Shown here: positions 6,992 to 15,799 of the stretch, in pieces
Layout: each line of letters begins with the position of its first letter
Position numbering within the stretch: position 1 is the stretch's first letter
From: CAZIKB01 sp964539665
Lineage (GTDB): Bacteria > Zhuqueibacterota > Zhuqueibacteria > Oceanimicrobiales > Oceanimicrobiaceae
Length of the DNA: 27,391 bases
Direction: 5' to 3'
Assembly (NCBI GenBank): GCA_964539665.1
Contig: CAZIKB010000087.1
Span: 1-27,391 of the forward strand
Notes under the pieces: generated by a model
Database searches by the model: none
Told to the model about the DNA's origin: nothing
The model's input: only the letters and a program-made list of their open reading frames with translations
Position numbers and translations under genes: made by a program

Positions 6992-8839
6992 ATGAACAAC
7001 TGGCTGCCAACCACCAGGAAAGAAGTCGAAGCACGCGGCTGGAATGAGCTGGATGTGATAATCATTTCAGGTGACGCGTATGTTGATCATCCGGCGTTTG
7101 GGCATGCTGTAATTGCCCGAATAATAGAATCAGAAAAGCTCAGAGTCGCCATTATTCCACAACCCAACTGGCAGGATGATCTGCGTGACTTCAAAAAATT
7201 GGGCAAACCCGGATTGTTCTTCGGCATCTCATCCGGCTGTATGGATCCGATGGTGAATCATTATACCGCATCTAAAAGACTAAGATCAACCGATGCCTAT
7301 ACTCCTGGTGGCAAAGCAGGATTTCGACCGGACTATGCGGCCGTGGTCTATTCTAAAATTTTAAAACGACTCTATCCGGATGTTCCGGTCATTATCGGTG
7401 GAATCGAAGGATCTTTGAGAAGAGTAACCCATTACGATTACTGGTCAGACCAACTCAGGCCTTCGATACTTGTAGAAAGCGGAGCTGATTTACTGATTTA
7501 TGGAATGGGAGAACAACCACTGCGAGCAATTATTGGGCTTCTGGGTAAAGGTGTACCTTTTTCATCTTTAAAGACCATTCCACAAACCTGTTTTTTGCAA
7601 ACCAAATCCGAACCTCTTCCAAAAAATAAAAACTGGAACACGCTTGAGCTGGCGTCGCATGAGTCCTGTTTAAAAAACAAGAAAACATTTGCGCGTAACT
7701 TTAAATATATAGAGCAAGAATCAAACAAACAGTTTGCCAATCGCCTGACTCAGAATGTCGGCGGCCAGACTCTGGTCATTAATCCATCTTTTAAAACCAT
7801 GTCTGAAAAAGAGATTGATGCTTCTTTTGATTTACCTTATACGCGTCTTCCCCACCCTAAATACAAAAAAAGAGGAACGATTCCTGCTTATGAAATGATT
7901 AAATTCTCAATAAACATACATCGGGGTTGTTTCGGGGGATGCAGCTTTTGCACAATATCAGCGCATCAGGGCAAGATGATTGCCAGTCGGTCAAAGGCTT
8001 CCATATTGAAGGAAGTTGAGCAGATTACGCAATCGTCTGATTTCAACGGTTACATCAGCGATCTTGGCGGCCCGTCTGCTAACATGTACAAAATGAAAGG
8101 TACAGATCAGACTATCTGTGATAAATGCGTCAGCCCATCCTGCATCCATCCGACCATCTGTTATAATCTGGATACAAATCACCTGCCTTTAATTGATATT
8201 TATAAATGCGTATCAGCACACCCAGAGATTAAGAAGGCATTTGTCTCCAGCGGTATTCGTTATGACCTACTAATTGCAAAAAATACAGAAGATGCAAAAA
8301 ACAATCACTATGATGAATATACTGAGGAGCTGGTAAAACATCATGTTTCAGGTCGGTTAAAAGTCGCCCCGGAGCATACATCCGACGACGTTTTAAAAAT
8401 TATGCGTAAACCGTCCTTCAAACTCTTCCATAAATTTAAGGTGAAATTTGATCGATTTTGCCAGAAAGCAGGTTTGAAGCAACAGTTAATTCCATACTTT
8501 ATATCAAGTCATCCTGGCTCAAAACTGGAAGATATGGCGAAACTGGCCTGTGAAACCAGAGACCTGGGTTTCAGACTGGAACAGGTTCAGGATTTCACCC
8601 CGACTCCCATGACCTTAGCCACTGTGATTTACTATTCAGGTTATCATCCATACACCCTGAAAAAAGTTTTTACAGCTAAAACGATTGAGGAAAAAAGCAA
8701 CCAAAGTCGATTCTTCTTTTGGTATAAAAAAGAAAACCGGCAATGGATTCGAAAAACTCTGGAGCGGTTGCACAAATCTAAATTGGCAGACATGTTATTG
8801 GATCAAACCCGGAAATTTAAACCAAAACCAGGGAAATAA
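6992..8839 (+). CDS. YgiQ family (UPF0313) radical SAM protein
   Basis: 615 aa, the usual length of YgiQ. The N-terminal cobalamin-binding-like region starts with LPTTRKEVEARGWNELDVI and contains DAYVDHPAFGHAVIAR and FFGISSGCMDPMVNHYT, all typical of YgiQ. The radical SAM core has INIHRGCFGGCSFC, with cluster cysteines at about 313, 317 and 320, followed by DLGGPSANMY and a second cysteine group CDKCVSPSCIHPTIC. The C-terminal YFISSHPGS and LEQVQDFTPTPMT complete the family pattern. The reaction is unknown for the family. The RBS is weak (A-rich). No clear operon partner. Confidence 0.92.
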   Translation: MNNWLPTTRKEVEARGWNELDVIIISGDAYVDHPAFGHAVIARIIESEKLRVAIIPQPNWQDDLRDFKKLGKPGLFFGISSGCMDPMVNHYTASKRLRSTDAYTPGGKAGFRPDYAAVVYSKILKRLYPDVPVIIGGIEGSLRRVTHYDYWSDQLRPSILVESGADLLIYGMGEQPLRAIIGLLGKGVPFSSLKTIPQTCFLQTKSEPLPKNKNWNTLELASHESCLKNKKTFARNFKYIEQESNKQFANRLTQNVGGQTLVINPSFKTMSEKEIDASFDLPYTRLPHPKYKKRGTIPAYEMIKFSINIHRGCFGGCSFCTISAHQGKMIASRSKASILKEVEQITQSSDFNGYISDLGGPSANMYKMKGTDQTICDKCVSPSCIHPTICYNLDTNHLPLIDIYKCVSAHPEIKKAFVSSGIRYDLLIAKNTEDAKNNHYDEYTEELVKHHVSGRLKVAPEHTSDDVLKIMRKPSFKLFHKFKVKFDRFCQKAGLKQQLIPYFISSHPGSKLEDMAKLACETRDLGFRLEQVQDFTPTPMTLATVIYYSGYHPYTLKKVFTAKTIEEKSNQSRFFFWYKKENRQWIRKTLERLHKSKLADMLLDQTRKFKPKPGK

Positions 8840-9214
8840 TCGCAGGCTGCGAATCAGACATGCTGCATTGAGTGGCATACGTCTCCAAAAACCACTTGAG
8901 GATTTCACTGCGCAGCCATGGGTGTAAATGCCGTACTTTCCCGGTCTTCTCAGAGGTAGGGTTGCGTTTTTGGAAAATAGAATTTATCATTTGAATTGGA
9001 TTAGTTTGAATTTTGCTTTCCATACATCGCCTCGCAACAACACCTTGCCATAAAATCCTTATTCTGCATTTCAGGTCTTAAATCGGTTGTAGAAATCACT
9101 TGTTTCCGAAAACTTGGTTCAAAATAAAACACAGATGCCGAATTTCGTTAAACCTTTCCGCACTGTTTTACTCTTGATAGTAAATTATCTGTGATAGTAA
9201 ACTGGAAAGGTGTA
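8840..9214. other. Intergenic stretch without a supported gene
   Basis: About 375 nt. A minus-strand frame (8817-9023) encodes 68 aa but has no recognisable family or RBS and overlaps the end of the YgiQ gene, so I do not call it. Just before the next gene GATAGTAAA occurs twice, 17 nt apart (9175-9200). No terminator is evident. Confidence 0.4.
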
Positions 9215-9580
9215 ATGAGAACCATTCGAATTTCTGATAAAGTTTGGAACGCGATAGCAGAACAAGGTAAGTTTGGCGAAACACCTGATGACGTTCTCAG
9301 GCGGGTGTTTAAAATTGAACCTGTTGACAAAGCAAACATGCGCAGACGGATGGCGGCAAACCATAAAATGACGGCCAGGGTTGAGGGCGGAAATTTATCG
9401 ATTAGCTTTGCAGATGGCCTTACAAAAAAATGGCTGTTACCTCTTAAAGATCAAAAAGGAGAACTGCGTGCCGTCAGGGATGTGGCAATCGCCTTCGCGG
9501 TGCAACAAGGCGCCACGGATGGTCAGTTGAAGGCTGTTATTAAAGCAATGACCAGTGCAGGTTACCATCTAACTAAATAA
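9215..9580 (+). CDS. Small hypothetical protein with RHH/SeqA-N-like N-terminus
   Basis: About 121 aa from ATG 9215. I chose this over an upstream in-frame start at 9191 because AAAGG sits 4-5 nt before it and the sequence MRTIRISDKVWNAIAEQGKF begins like a ribbon-helix-helix strand followed by GETPDDVLRRVF. That pattern (short beta strand, then a GETxxDVLRR helix) recalls RHH and SeqA N-terminal dimerisation domains. The rest has a strand-rich LSISFADGLTKKWLLPL and a C-terminal helical GATDGQLKAVIKAMTSAGYHLTK. It could be a DNA-binding protein or a modification-dependent sensor; the function is unknown. Confidence 0.6.
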   Translation: MRTIRISDKVWNAIAEQGKFGETPDDVLRRVFKIEPVDKANMRRRMAANHKMTARVEGGNLSISFADGLTKKWLLPLKDQKGELRAVRDVAIAFAVQQGATDGQLKAVIKAMTSAGYHLTK

Positions 9581-9649
9581 TCATTACATCACATAATTTA
9601 AATGGTTTTCAAAATACAAAAGTGTTCCCGTATTACGACAATCGAAATA

Positions 9650-9687
9650 GTCATTATGTCATTTGTCTACGGCGTCATTGAGTCATT
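9650..9687. promoter_or_regulatory. Four GTCATT repeats upstream of the MscS-like gene
   Basis: GTCATT occurs at 9650, 9658, 9674 and 9682, that is two pairs with 8-nt steps separated by 16 nt. An inverted AATGAC follows at 9705. The even spacing suggests a possible operator for the channel gene starting at 9770, but chance in AT-rich DNA is possible. Confidence 0.25.
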
Positions 9688-9769
9688 TTTTACTATGTAA
9701 GATTAAATGACCTACTGACAGTGAAGCGCATGGCTCAATGATCTTTTCCTAATATTAAAAGGTATACAA

Positions 9770-11263
9770 ATGAATAAGGCAACTTTTCGACGGTTATGGT
9801 TTCCGATTTCTATATTACTGGTGTTTGGAGGACTCGCTCTTTTTAATCGGGACATCCTGTTTCAATTTCGTGATGAAGCAATTAGCCAATCACAGAAAGT
9901 ACTTGGATACGCAATCCAGATAGGTATCTGGTTATCGGCAGCACATTTTCTGAACCGATTAATTGTGGTCTTTTTCTGGGATGGCTTAATCCAGAAAACC
10001 ATCGGCGCTCCGATTCCCCGATTAATAAAAGATGTGCTCACTATTATCCTCTATATTATTGCTTTGACAGGAATTGTCGGTATTGTTTTTAATAAATCCG
10101 TGACTGGATTTTGGGCAACTTCCGGCGCAGTCGGCCTGATTTTGGGCTTTGCACTAAGAAATATGATTTTAGACGTGTTTACAGGTATAGCCATAAATAT
10201 TGACCGACCCTATAAACTTGGCGATTGGATCATGACGCATGGTTCCAATCCTCAACAAAATATCACCGGACAGGTTGTCGAAATAAACTGGCGAACCACC
10301 CGATTGTACACGGAAGATGATTCGATAGTTATTTTGCCAAACAGTATCCTCGGCATTATGGTGGTAACTAATTTATGGGGTGGCGGGCCTGAAAGTCGTT
10401 TTGAAACCACATTCTGTTTAGATTTTTCTATCCCGACTGAACGCGCCTGTCGTATTTTGCTGGCGGGAGCAAAAGCTGTCGTGGGACAGAGAAAGATATG
10501 CGAGGATCCGGAACCGAGAGTTATTGCCAGTGGCACCAATTCATTAGGCGTTGAATACAAAGTCAGGTACTGGATGTCACCCTGGGGCGATGGCATAACT
10601 GAAGGCGCTGGTAGAAATCTTATCACCAAAAGCATTTTAGAGCATTTGACGCAAGCAGGCATTACCCCGGCCTACCCAAAACAGGATCTTTTTTATGCAA
10701 AGATGCCCGCCCGACATTTGGATTCCAAAACGTTGGAAGATCGAACAGAACTCCTGGGTAGAACGGAGTTGTTCAAACATCTGGATGTGAATGATTTAAA
10801 GACGTTAGCTGATAACATGAAGCAGCGGAATTTTAATAAAGGAGAGAAATTGATCACGCAGAGTGATGCAGGTGATTCAATGTTCATTTTATCAGAAGGT
10901 TTGTTGTATGCTTTTATAAGTACGAACAATCATGAAATGGAATTAAAAGTCGGTCAAATAATTCCAGGAGAATTTTTCGGTGAAATGTCGCTTCTAACTG
11001 GAGAACCCCGTTCAGCAACAATTATAGCGATGACTGATGTTGTAGCCCACGAAGTCACCAAAGATAATATCAATTCGTTGTTGACTAAGCGACCAGAAAT
11101 AGCGGTTACAATCAGCAAGGTGGTCGCTGAGCGCCGGGTGCGGAATTCACAGAAAATGGCAACCGCGACACCTGAGGAGAGGAACGAGGAAACCGAGAGC
11201 CTGGCTAAACAAATTATGAACAAAATGAAATCCTTCTTTAAAGGTGTTTTTGAAAAACGGTAA
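9770..11263 (+). CDS. MscS-family mechanosensitive channel with C-terminal cyclic-nucleotide-binding domain
   Basis: 497 aa inner-membrane protein. Hydrophobic segments lie at about 9-26, 44-70, 84-107 and 113-142. The last is the Gly/Ala-rich pore helix of MscS proteins (ATSGAVGLILGFALRNMILDVFTGIAI in the usual position), followed by a beta domain with RPYKLGDWI and VVEINWRTTRLYT. Residues about 330-440 form a cNMP-binding domain, including NKGEKLITQSDAGDSMFIL and a phosphate-binding cassette-like GEFFGEMSLLTGEPRSATI. A charged tail ends the protein. Such fusions exist as cyclic-nucleotide-gated MscS-like (bCNG) channels, although several respond poorly to tension; ligand preference is not predictable here. 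AAAGG precedes the start. It appears monocistronic. Confidence 0.93.
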   Translation: MNKATFRRLWFPISILLVFGGLALFNRDILFQFRDEAISQSQKVLGYAIQIGIWLSAAHFLNRLIVVFFWDGLIQKTIGAPIPRLIKDVLTIILYIIALTGIVGIVFNKSVTGFWATSGAVGLILGFALRNMILDVFTGIAINIDRPYKLGDWIMTHGSNPQQNITGQVVEINWRTTRLYTEDDSIVILPNSILGIMVVTNLWGGGPESRFETTFCLDFSIPTERACRILLAGAKAVVGQRKICEDPEPRVIASGTNSLGVEYKVRYWMSPWGDGITEGAGRNLITKSILEHLTQAGITPAYPKQDLFYAKMPARHLDSKTLEDRTELLGRTELFKHLDVNDLKTLADNMKQRNFNKGEKLITQSDAGDSMFILSEGLLYAFISTNNHEMELKVGQIIPGEFFGEMSLLTGEPRSATIIAMTDVVAHEVTKDNINSLLTKRPEIAVTISKVVAERRVRNSQKMATATPEERNEETESLAKQIMNKMKSFFKGVFEKR

Positions 11264-11907
11264 GATAGCAAAAACGCTTGTCTGAAAATTTATTCAACCC
11301 AATGAAAAAAAATAATTAGGCTGATGCCCTTAGTTCAGCTAATATTTAAAATTATCACTAAATCTGAATAATTGTTTTGGCTTCCATGTTTTAGTATTAC
11401 CAGGCAGACCTTTGTTCTCGTGGTTGTATTGTAACATTGCTCTATTGTTTAATTATTAGATTTGCATCAATACAACAATGAAATAATGGAAAAATACATA
11501 GTCTGATATTTATTTCTTGACATCAAACACTTTATTAATTATCTTGAACAACCAACGGAGGCAATAAATAACAACAACATTAATGTTATTTCAAATTAAA
11601 GAATCCTCTCTCAGAATTTACCTGTCATAAACCGACTCTGATTATTGCGCATGGAAGGGAGATAATATTAAGCAGCACTAACAACCATTTAATTCGTGGT
11701 CTAACAAGTTGGGAAGTGCGTATGACTCATTTAAAGATAAAATCACATAGTGCGGCGATGCCGAAATAAAATAATTAACCGCAAAGGCGCAAAGTACACA
11801 AAGGCTTAAGTTTATTGATCAATTGTTTTATCTCAGTTTTTAGAAATTGAAAATATATATTAATTTGGCAGCAGATTAATATGTAGCTGTGTAAAGATTT
11901 TGCTATT
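11264..11907. other. Long intergenic region before the restriction-like operon
   Basis: About 640 nt, AT-rich, without a supported ORF on either strand. It holds a small inverted repeat (AATAAC...GTTATT near 11565-11590) and, at 11778-11805, a short run of CGCAAAG-type units (CCGCAAAGGCGCAAAG then TACACAAAGG). That motif is common as intergenic debris in many bacterial genomes. A candidate promoter lies at 11517-11545. Confidence 0.5.
11517..11545 (+). promoter_or_regulatory. Candidate sigma70-like promoter
   Basis: TTGACA at 11517-11522, a 17-nt spacer, then TATCTT at 11540-11545. The -35 is a perfect consensus match and the -10 matches 4 of 6. It would give a leader of about 360 nt before the helicase gene, so the assignment is tentative; Bacteroidota-type promoters differ from this consensus. 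Confidence 0.25.
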
Positions 11908-14900
11908 ATGGAAACAGAATACATGCCCCACACTGATTTAACTTTTATCACCAACGAAGAACATAAAAACCTCAAATCAAGGTTTCAAGTGCTCATTAAA
12001 GACACCAAGCTATTTGACTGCCTCGTAGGTTATTTTTATTCAAGCGGTTTTCATGTCATTTATAAATCGCTGGAAAATACAGAGAAGATTAGAATTCTGA
12101 TTGGCATAAGCACAAGCAGAGAGACATATGAACTATTAACAGAAGCAAAGAATGATCAACAACAGGCACTGCAATTTTCTCATGCAGAAACAAAACAGGC
12201 ATACGAAGGGCTTGTTGAACAAGAGATGGAGAATTCGGAGGATAAACGGGAGGTCGAAGAAGGCGTTGTTAAGTTTATCGAATGGATTAAAAACAATAAG
12301 CTGGAAGTAAAAGCCTACCCGTCCCAAAATATTCACGCCAAACTTTACATTATGACATTCGCAAAAGACGACCGCGATGTTGGAAGGGTGATTACGGGTT
12401 CAAGCAACTTCACGTACTCAGGATTGGTCGATAATCTTGAATTTAATGTCGAATTAAAGCACCGTGCCGACTATGATTTTGCCAAACAAAAATTCGATGA
12501 GCTTTGGCAAAATTCCGTTGACGTCAGTGAAAAATACATTCAGACGATTCAGGAAAAAACCTGGCTTAATCCCGAAATCACGCCTTATCAGCTTTACCTG
12601 AAATTACTATACGAATATTTTAAAGATGAATTAAGTCAAACGGATGAATTGTTTACCAAGTATTTTCCACAAGAATTTAAGAAGCTCAAGTATCAGGAAG
12701 AGGCGGTATATGACGCCAAGAGAAAACTTGAAGAGTACGGCGGTGTTTTCATTTCTGATGTTGTGGGATTGGGCAAAACCTACATCTCAGCCATGCTGAC
12801 GGGGCAGATTGATGGCAGAACGTTGGTTATCGCTCCGCCAGTTCTTCTTGAAAAATCGAATCCAGGCTCATGGACTAACGTTTTCTCTGATTTTCATGTA
12901 GCGGCAGATTTTGAATCCATTGGAAAACTAGACCAGATACTTCGAAGAGGAATTGAAAAATATAAGAATATCATTATCGATGAAGCTCACCGATTCCGCA
13001 CAGAAACGAATATTACTTACGAGAAATTAGCTGAGATTTGCCGCGGCAAAAGAGTTATTCTGGTCACAGCCACTCCTTTTAATAATTCCCCAAAGGACAT
13101 TTTAAGCCAGATAAAATTATTTCAAAAAGCAAAAAGGAGCACGATTCCGAATTTGCCTGACCTCGAAGGCTTTTTTAATGGTTTGGATAGGAAAATGAGG
13201 AAACTCGACCGGCAAAGCGATTATTCCGAATACATACGAATCGTCAAAGAGAATGCGAAAGAAATCCGCGAGAAAGTGTTGAAGTACCTGATGGTGCGCC
13301 GCACGAGAACCGAAATCTCAAAATACTTTGCTGATGATTTATCTGAGCAAAATCTCAAGTTCCCGGATATTGACGAGCCAAAACCGCTCTTTTACCAGCT
13401 TGATGCAGAAGAGGACAATATCTTCAATGTGACCATTGAGCTGCTTTCCCAAAAGTTTACTTACGCCCGTTACACGCCTCTGTTGCCGAAGTACTACGAA
13501 GGTAAAATAACGCAGCCTGAGGAATTGTCGCAACGTAACTTAGGCAAATTCATGAAAATTCTTCTGATCAAGCGACTGGAAAGCAGCTTCTTCGCTTTTA
13601 AGAATTCCATCGACCGGTTTATCTACTCTTATGAGATGTTTATCCGGGAATTCAAGAATGGCAGCGTCTATGTTAGTAAAAAACATACCCAAAAGATTTT
13701 TGAGGCTCTGGAAAATGACGATGACGAGGCGATTCAAAAGCTAATTAATGAAGGCAAAGCTGAGAAGTTTTCCGGCGGTGATTTCAGAGATGAATTTCTC
13801 ATAGACCTGGAAAACGATCTGGAGATATTGAAAACCATCCATTCCCTCTGGCAGCAAATCAAGCGAGATCCCAAACTGCTAACCTTTTTAGATGAACTTT
13901 CAAACGGAGAAACACTCCAAAGCAAGCTCATTGTTTTTACAGAGTCAAAAGAGACTGCTGAATATCTGACGAAAAATATCAACCTGAAGTTTGCCGACAC
14001 CGCACTCTGCTTTACGGGCGGGTCAGGAGAAGCCACCCGCGACAAAGTCATTGATAATTTTGATGCAAAAGTGCGCCATCCCAAAGACGATTATCGCATT
14101 CTTGTTTCAACCGAGGTCTTGTCTGAAGGCGTCAACCTGCACCGCTCCAATGTGGTGATAAATTACGACATTCCCTGGAATCCAACACGGATGATGCAAA
14201 GGGTAGGACGTATCAACCGTGTTGATACCGTCTTTGATAGAATTCATACGTTCAATTTTTTCCCAACCGAACAATCCAACGATCAGATTAAGCTCAAAGA
14301 AGCTGCAGAGTCCAAAATCAATGCATTTCTAACCCTGTTAGGCGGCGATGCAGCGTTGTTAACAGAAGGGGAGCCGGTCGGCTCACACGAACTTTTTAAT
14401 CGGTTGGTTTCCAAAAAGACTTTGACCGGCGAAGATGAAACCGAAGAGAGCGAACTGAAATATTTGCATGTCATTAAAGATATCCGGGACAAAAATTCTG
14501 ATCTGTTTGAAAAAATCAAACGTTTGCCGAAGAAAGCCCGCACTGCTAAAGTAACTCAGGCTTCCGAGCCTGAGAAGCCTGAAAAACACAGGCAAGATGC
14601 GTTTGATACAATAATGTATTTTGATCCTAACGCCCCAATTGATAAAAGAATAAGGAATTTGCCGCATTGGCAGCAAAAAGGCACTGCTTATTTCGTTACA
14701 TTCAGGTTGTTCGATTCCATTCCAAAACAAGTTGCAGTAGAAATTAAGAGGGAAAGGGAGCGGTGGCTGAAAGCAAACAAAATCTCCGCCTCTTCTGAAG
14801 TCAATAAATTGAATCCACAGCGAAGATTTGAATATTACCGCCTTTTCTCCAAAAGATATGATAAATTACTGGACAACGGTTATGGGTGTTGCGTGCTGGC

Positions 14901-15798
14901 AATTCCAGAATGCAAGAAAATTGTAGAGCAGGCGCTAAAACACTTTGATGGAGCTCGTTATGATTTGGACAAGTATGTTGTAATGCCCAATCACGTGCAT
15001 GTTATTGTTATTCCAAAAGATAATTGGACGTTGTCAAAAATCACTCACTCCTGGAAATCCTTCTCATCGACTGAAATAAACAAAATTCTCGGTAGAGGAG
15101 GACAATTATGGATGCCTGAGTCTTTTGATCATATCATTCGCAGCCCTGTTCAGTTGGAAAAAATCCGCAAGTATATTGAAAAAAATCCCAAGGTATTTCA
15201 GGCTTCTCAGCCTGAGCCTGGCTTTAGCCACAGGCAGGATGCCTGTGATTCCCTCGTGACCTATTTCAGACGGGGTAAACTACAGAAATTTTTCATGGCT
15301 GACAAAAGCCTCTCTGCCCTGGAACTCGATTTCATGAGTGCGGCAAGTATCCTCGAAAGTACCATTGATGATAAAAAGCAAAAACTGCCGGGAAAGTTTT
15401 ACGACCTTTTAGATAAAAACAAGGAAGCCTTTATTTTTACCACCACCGAAGAAATGGCAGAACCTCAAAGAAGACGTGGCCGGGACAGCTCAGCACAAAT
15501 GCTCAAAATCCTCAAAGCTACCGTAAAGAACACAAAGCAATTCACGGATGAACAGGAGCACTATCTAAAACAACTCATCGTCCAGTTGGAGGAAGGCGGT
15601 TTACCCAAACAAACAGCCAAAGAAACCCTCAAGGCTTTAACCGCACTTAAGCAGGATCTTCTGAACCCGTTTAAAGTGCTGGGGACACTTCAAAGTCATG
15701 TCCCCGAACGCTTTTTACAAGAACATTATGCGGAACAGAATCCGCGTTCTTTTGGCAAACGGGAAGTGATTTTATCAATGTACTTAACAGGGAAGTAA
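11908..15798 (+). CDS. PLD-nuclease/SF2 helicase of an ATP-dependent restriction-like system, carrying an in-frame RAYT insertion
   Basis: 1296 aa. Residues about 1-190 are a phospholipase-D-type nuclease domain: an HxK motif in NIHAKLYIM (His143, Lys145) and GSSNFTYSGL (164-173). There is one HKD copy, so it probably acts as a dimer. The SF2 core follows: Walker A VVGLGKT (Lys290), DEAH at 358-361, TATPFNNSP (387-395), and the HELICc domain with STEVLSEGVNLH and QRVGRINR (764-771). Residues about 884-1113 are a complete RAYT HUH-transposase inserted without breaking the frame; the helicase sequence resumes with SLVTYFRRGKLQKFF. The C-terminal part (1114-1296) is helical. The methyltransferase starts 1 nt after its stop, so the two are co-translated. 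PLD-helicase plus methylase suggests phage restriction (compare NgoAVII/CglI-type and DISARM-like logic). The start may be Met1 or Met6 (11923); neither has a good RBS. Confidence 0.88.
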   Translation: METEYMPHTDLTFITNEEHKNLKSRFQVLIKDTKLFDCLVGYFYSSGFHVIYKSLENTEKIRILIGISTSRETYELLTEAKNDQQQALQFSHAETKQAYEGLVEQEMENSEDKREVEEGVVKFIEWIKNNKLEVKAYPSQNIHAKLYIMTFAKDDRDVGRVITGSSNFTYSGLVDNLEFNVELKHRADYDFAKQKFDELWQNSVDVSEKYIQTIQEKTWLNPEITPYQLYLKLLYEYFKDELSQTDELFTKYFPQEFKKLKYQEEAVYDAKRKLEEYGGVFISDVVGLGKTYISAMLTGQIDGRTLVIAPPVLLEKSNPGSWTNVFSDFHVAADFESIGKLDQILRRGIEKYKNIIIDEAHRFRTETNITYEKLAEICRGKRVILVTATPFNNSPKDILSQIKLFQKAKRSTIPNLPDLEGFFNGLDRKMRKLDRQSDYSEYIRIVKENAKEIREKVLKYLMVRRTRTEISKYFADDLSEQNLKFPDIDEPKPLFYQLDAEEDNIFNVTIELLSQKFTYARYTPLLPKYYEGKITQPEELSQRNLGKFMKILLIKRLESSFFAFKNSIDRFIYSYEMFIREFKNGSVYVSKKHTQKIFEALENDDDEAIQKLINEGKAEKFSGGDFRDEFLIDLENDLEILKTIHSLWQQIKRDPKLLTFLDELSNGETLQSKLIVFTESKETAEYLTKNINLKFADTALCFTGGSGEATRDKVIDNFDAKVRHPKDDYRILVSTEVLSEGVNLHRSNVVINYDIPWNPTRMMQRVGRINRVDTVFDRIHTFNFFPTEQSNDQIKLKEAAESKINAFLTLLGGDAALLTEGEPVGSHELFNRLVSKKTLTGEDETEESELKYLHVIKDIRDKNSDLFEKIKRLPKKARTAKVTQASEPEKPEKHRQDAFDTIMYFDPNAPIDKRIRNLPHWQQKGTAYFVTFRLFDSIPKQVAVEIKRERERWLKANKISASSEVNKLNPQRRFEYYRLFSKRYDKLLDNGYGCCVLAIPECKKIVEQALKHFDGARYDLDKYVVMPNHVHVIVIPKDNWTLSKITHSWKSFSSTEINKILGRGGQLWMPESFDHIIRSPVQLEKIRKYIEKNPKVFQASQPEPGFSHRQDACDSLVTYFRRGKLQKFFMADKSLSALELDFMSAASILESTIDDKKQKLPGKFYDLLDKNKEAFIFTTTEEMAEPQRRRGRDSSAQMLKILKATVKNTKQFTDEQEHYLKQLIVQLEEGGLPKQTAKETLKALTALKQDLLNPFKVLGTLQSHVPERFLQEHYAEQNPRSFGKREVILSMYLTGK
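14556..14573. repeat. Left REP-like hairpin of the RAYT insertion
   Basis: TCAGGCT-TCCG-AGCCTGA, a perfect 7-bp stem encoding part of QASEPE. It is a direct repeat of the element at 15198-15215, with two changes in the loop. Confidence 0.75.
15198..15215. repeat. Right REP-like hairpin of the RAYT insertion
   Basis: TCAGGCT-TCTC-AGCCTGA, a perfect 7-bp stem encoding part of QASQPE. It is exactly 642 bp (214 codons) from the left copy and in the same reading frame. Confidence 0.75.
15229..15247. repeat. Second right-end palindrome of the RAYT insertion
   Basis: CACAGGCA-GGA-TGCCTGTG is a perfect 8-bp stem with a 3-nt loop. The left-end counterpart at about 14587-14605 (CACAGGCAAGATGCGTTTG) has lost the second arm. 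Together with the adjacent hairpin this resembles a BIME-like pair recognised by RAYTs. Confidence 0.65.
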
Positions 15799-15799
15799 A

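Larger units (their letters stand above)
14556..15247 (+). mobile_element. RAYT (REP-associated tyrosine transposase) element inserted in frame within the helicase gene
   Basis: It encodes residues about 884-1113 of the helicase ORF. RAYT hallmarks are LPHWQQKGTAYFVTFRL near its start, LDNGYGCCVL, the HUH motif in VVMPNHVHVIVIP, HSWKSFSS, LWMPESFDHIIRS, and the candidate catalytic tyrosine in RKYIEKNP. It has its own possible ATG at 14614. The flanks are REP-like: TCAGGCTTCCGAGCCTGA at 14556 and TCAGGCTTCTCAGCCTGA at 15198, both 7-bp hairpins in direct orientation. Each is followed by a CACAGGCA-containing palindrome, degenerate on the left (14588-) and perfect on the right (CACAGGCAGGATGCCTGTG, 15229-15247). 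No stop codon or frameshift occurs across it. RAYTs are usually single-copy domesticated genes, so an insertion inside a host ORF is unusual. Confidence 0.85.

Noticed and set aside
8817..9023. 68-aa minus-strand ORF after the YgiQ gene
   Set aside because: It overlaps the YgiQ 3' end, has no RBS and no recognised family.
11778..11805. Short CGCAAAG-type run as a CRISPR or direct-repeat array
   Set aside because: Only two to three imperfect short units without spacers; this word is a common intergenic remnant.
14556..15247. Intein in the helicase as explanation of the in-frame insert
   Set aside because: No intein splice motifs (N-terminal Cys/Ser block, C-terminal His-Asn) are seen, while RAYT motifs and REP-like ends are.
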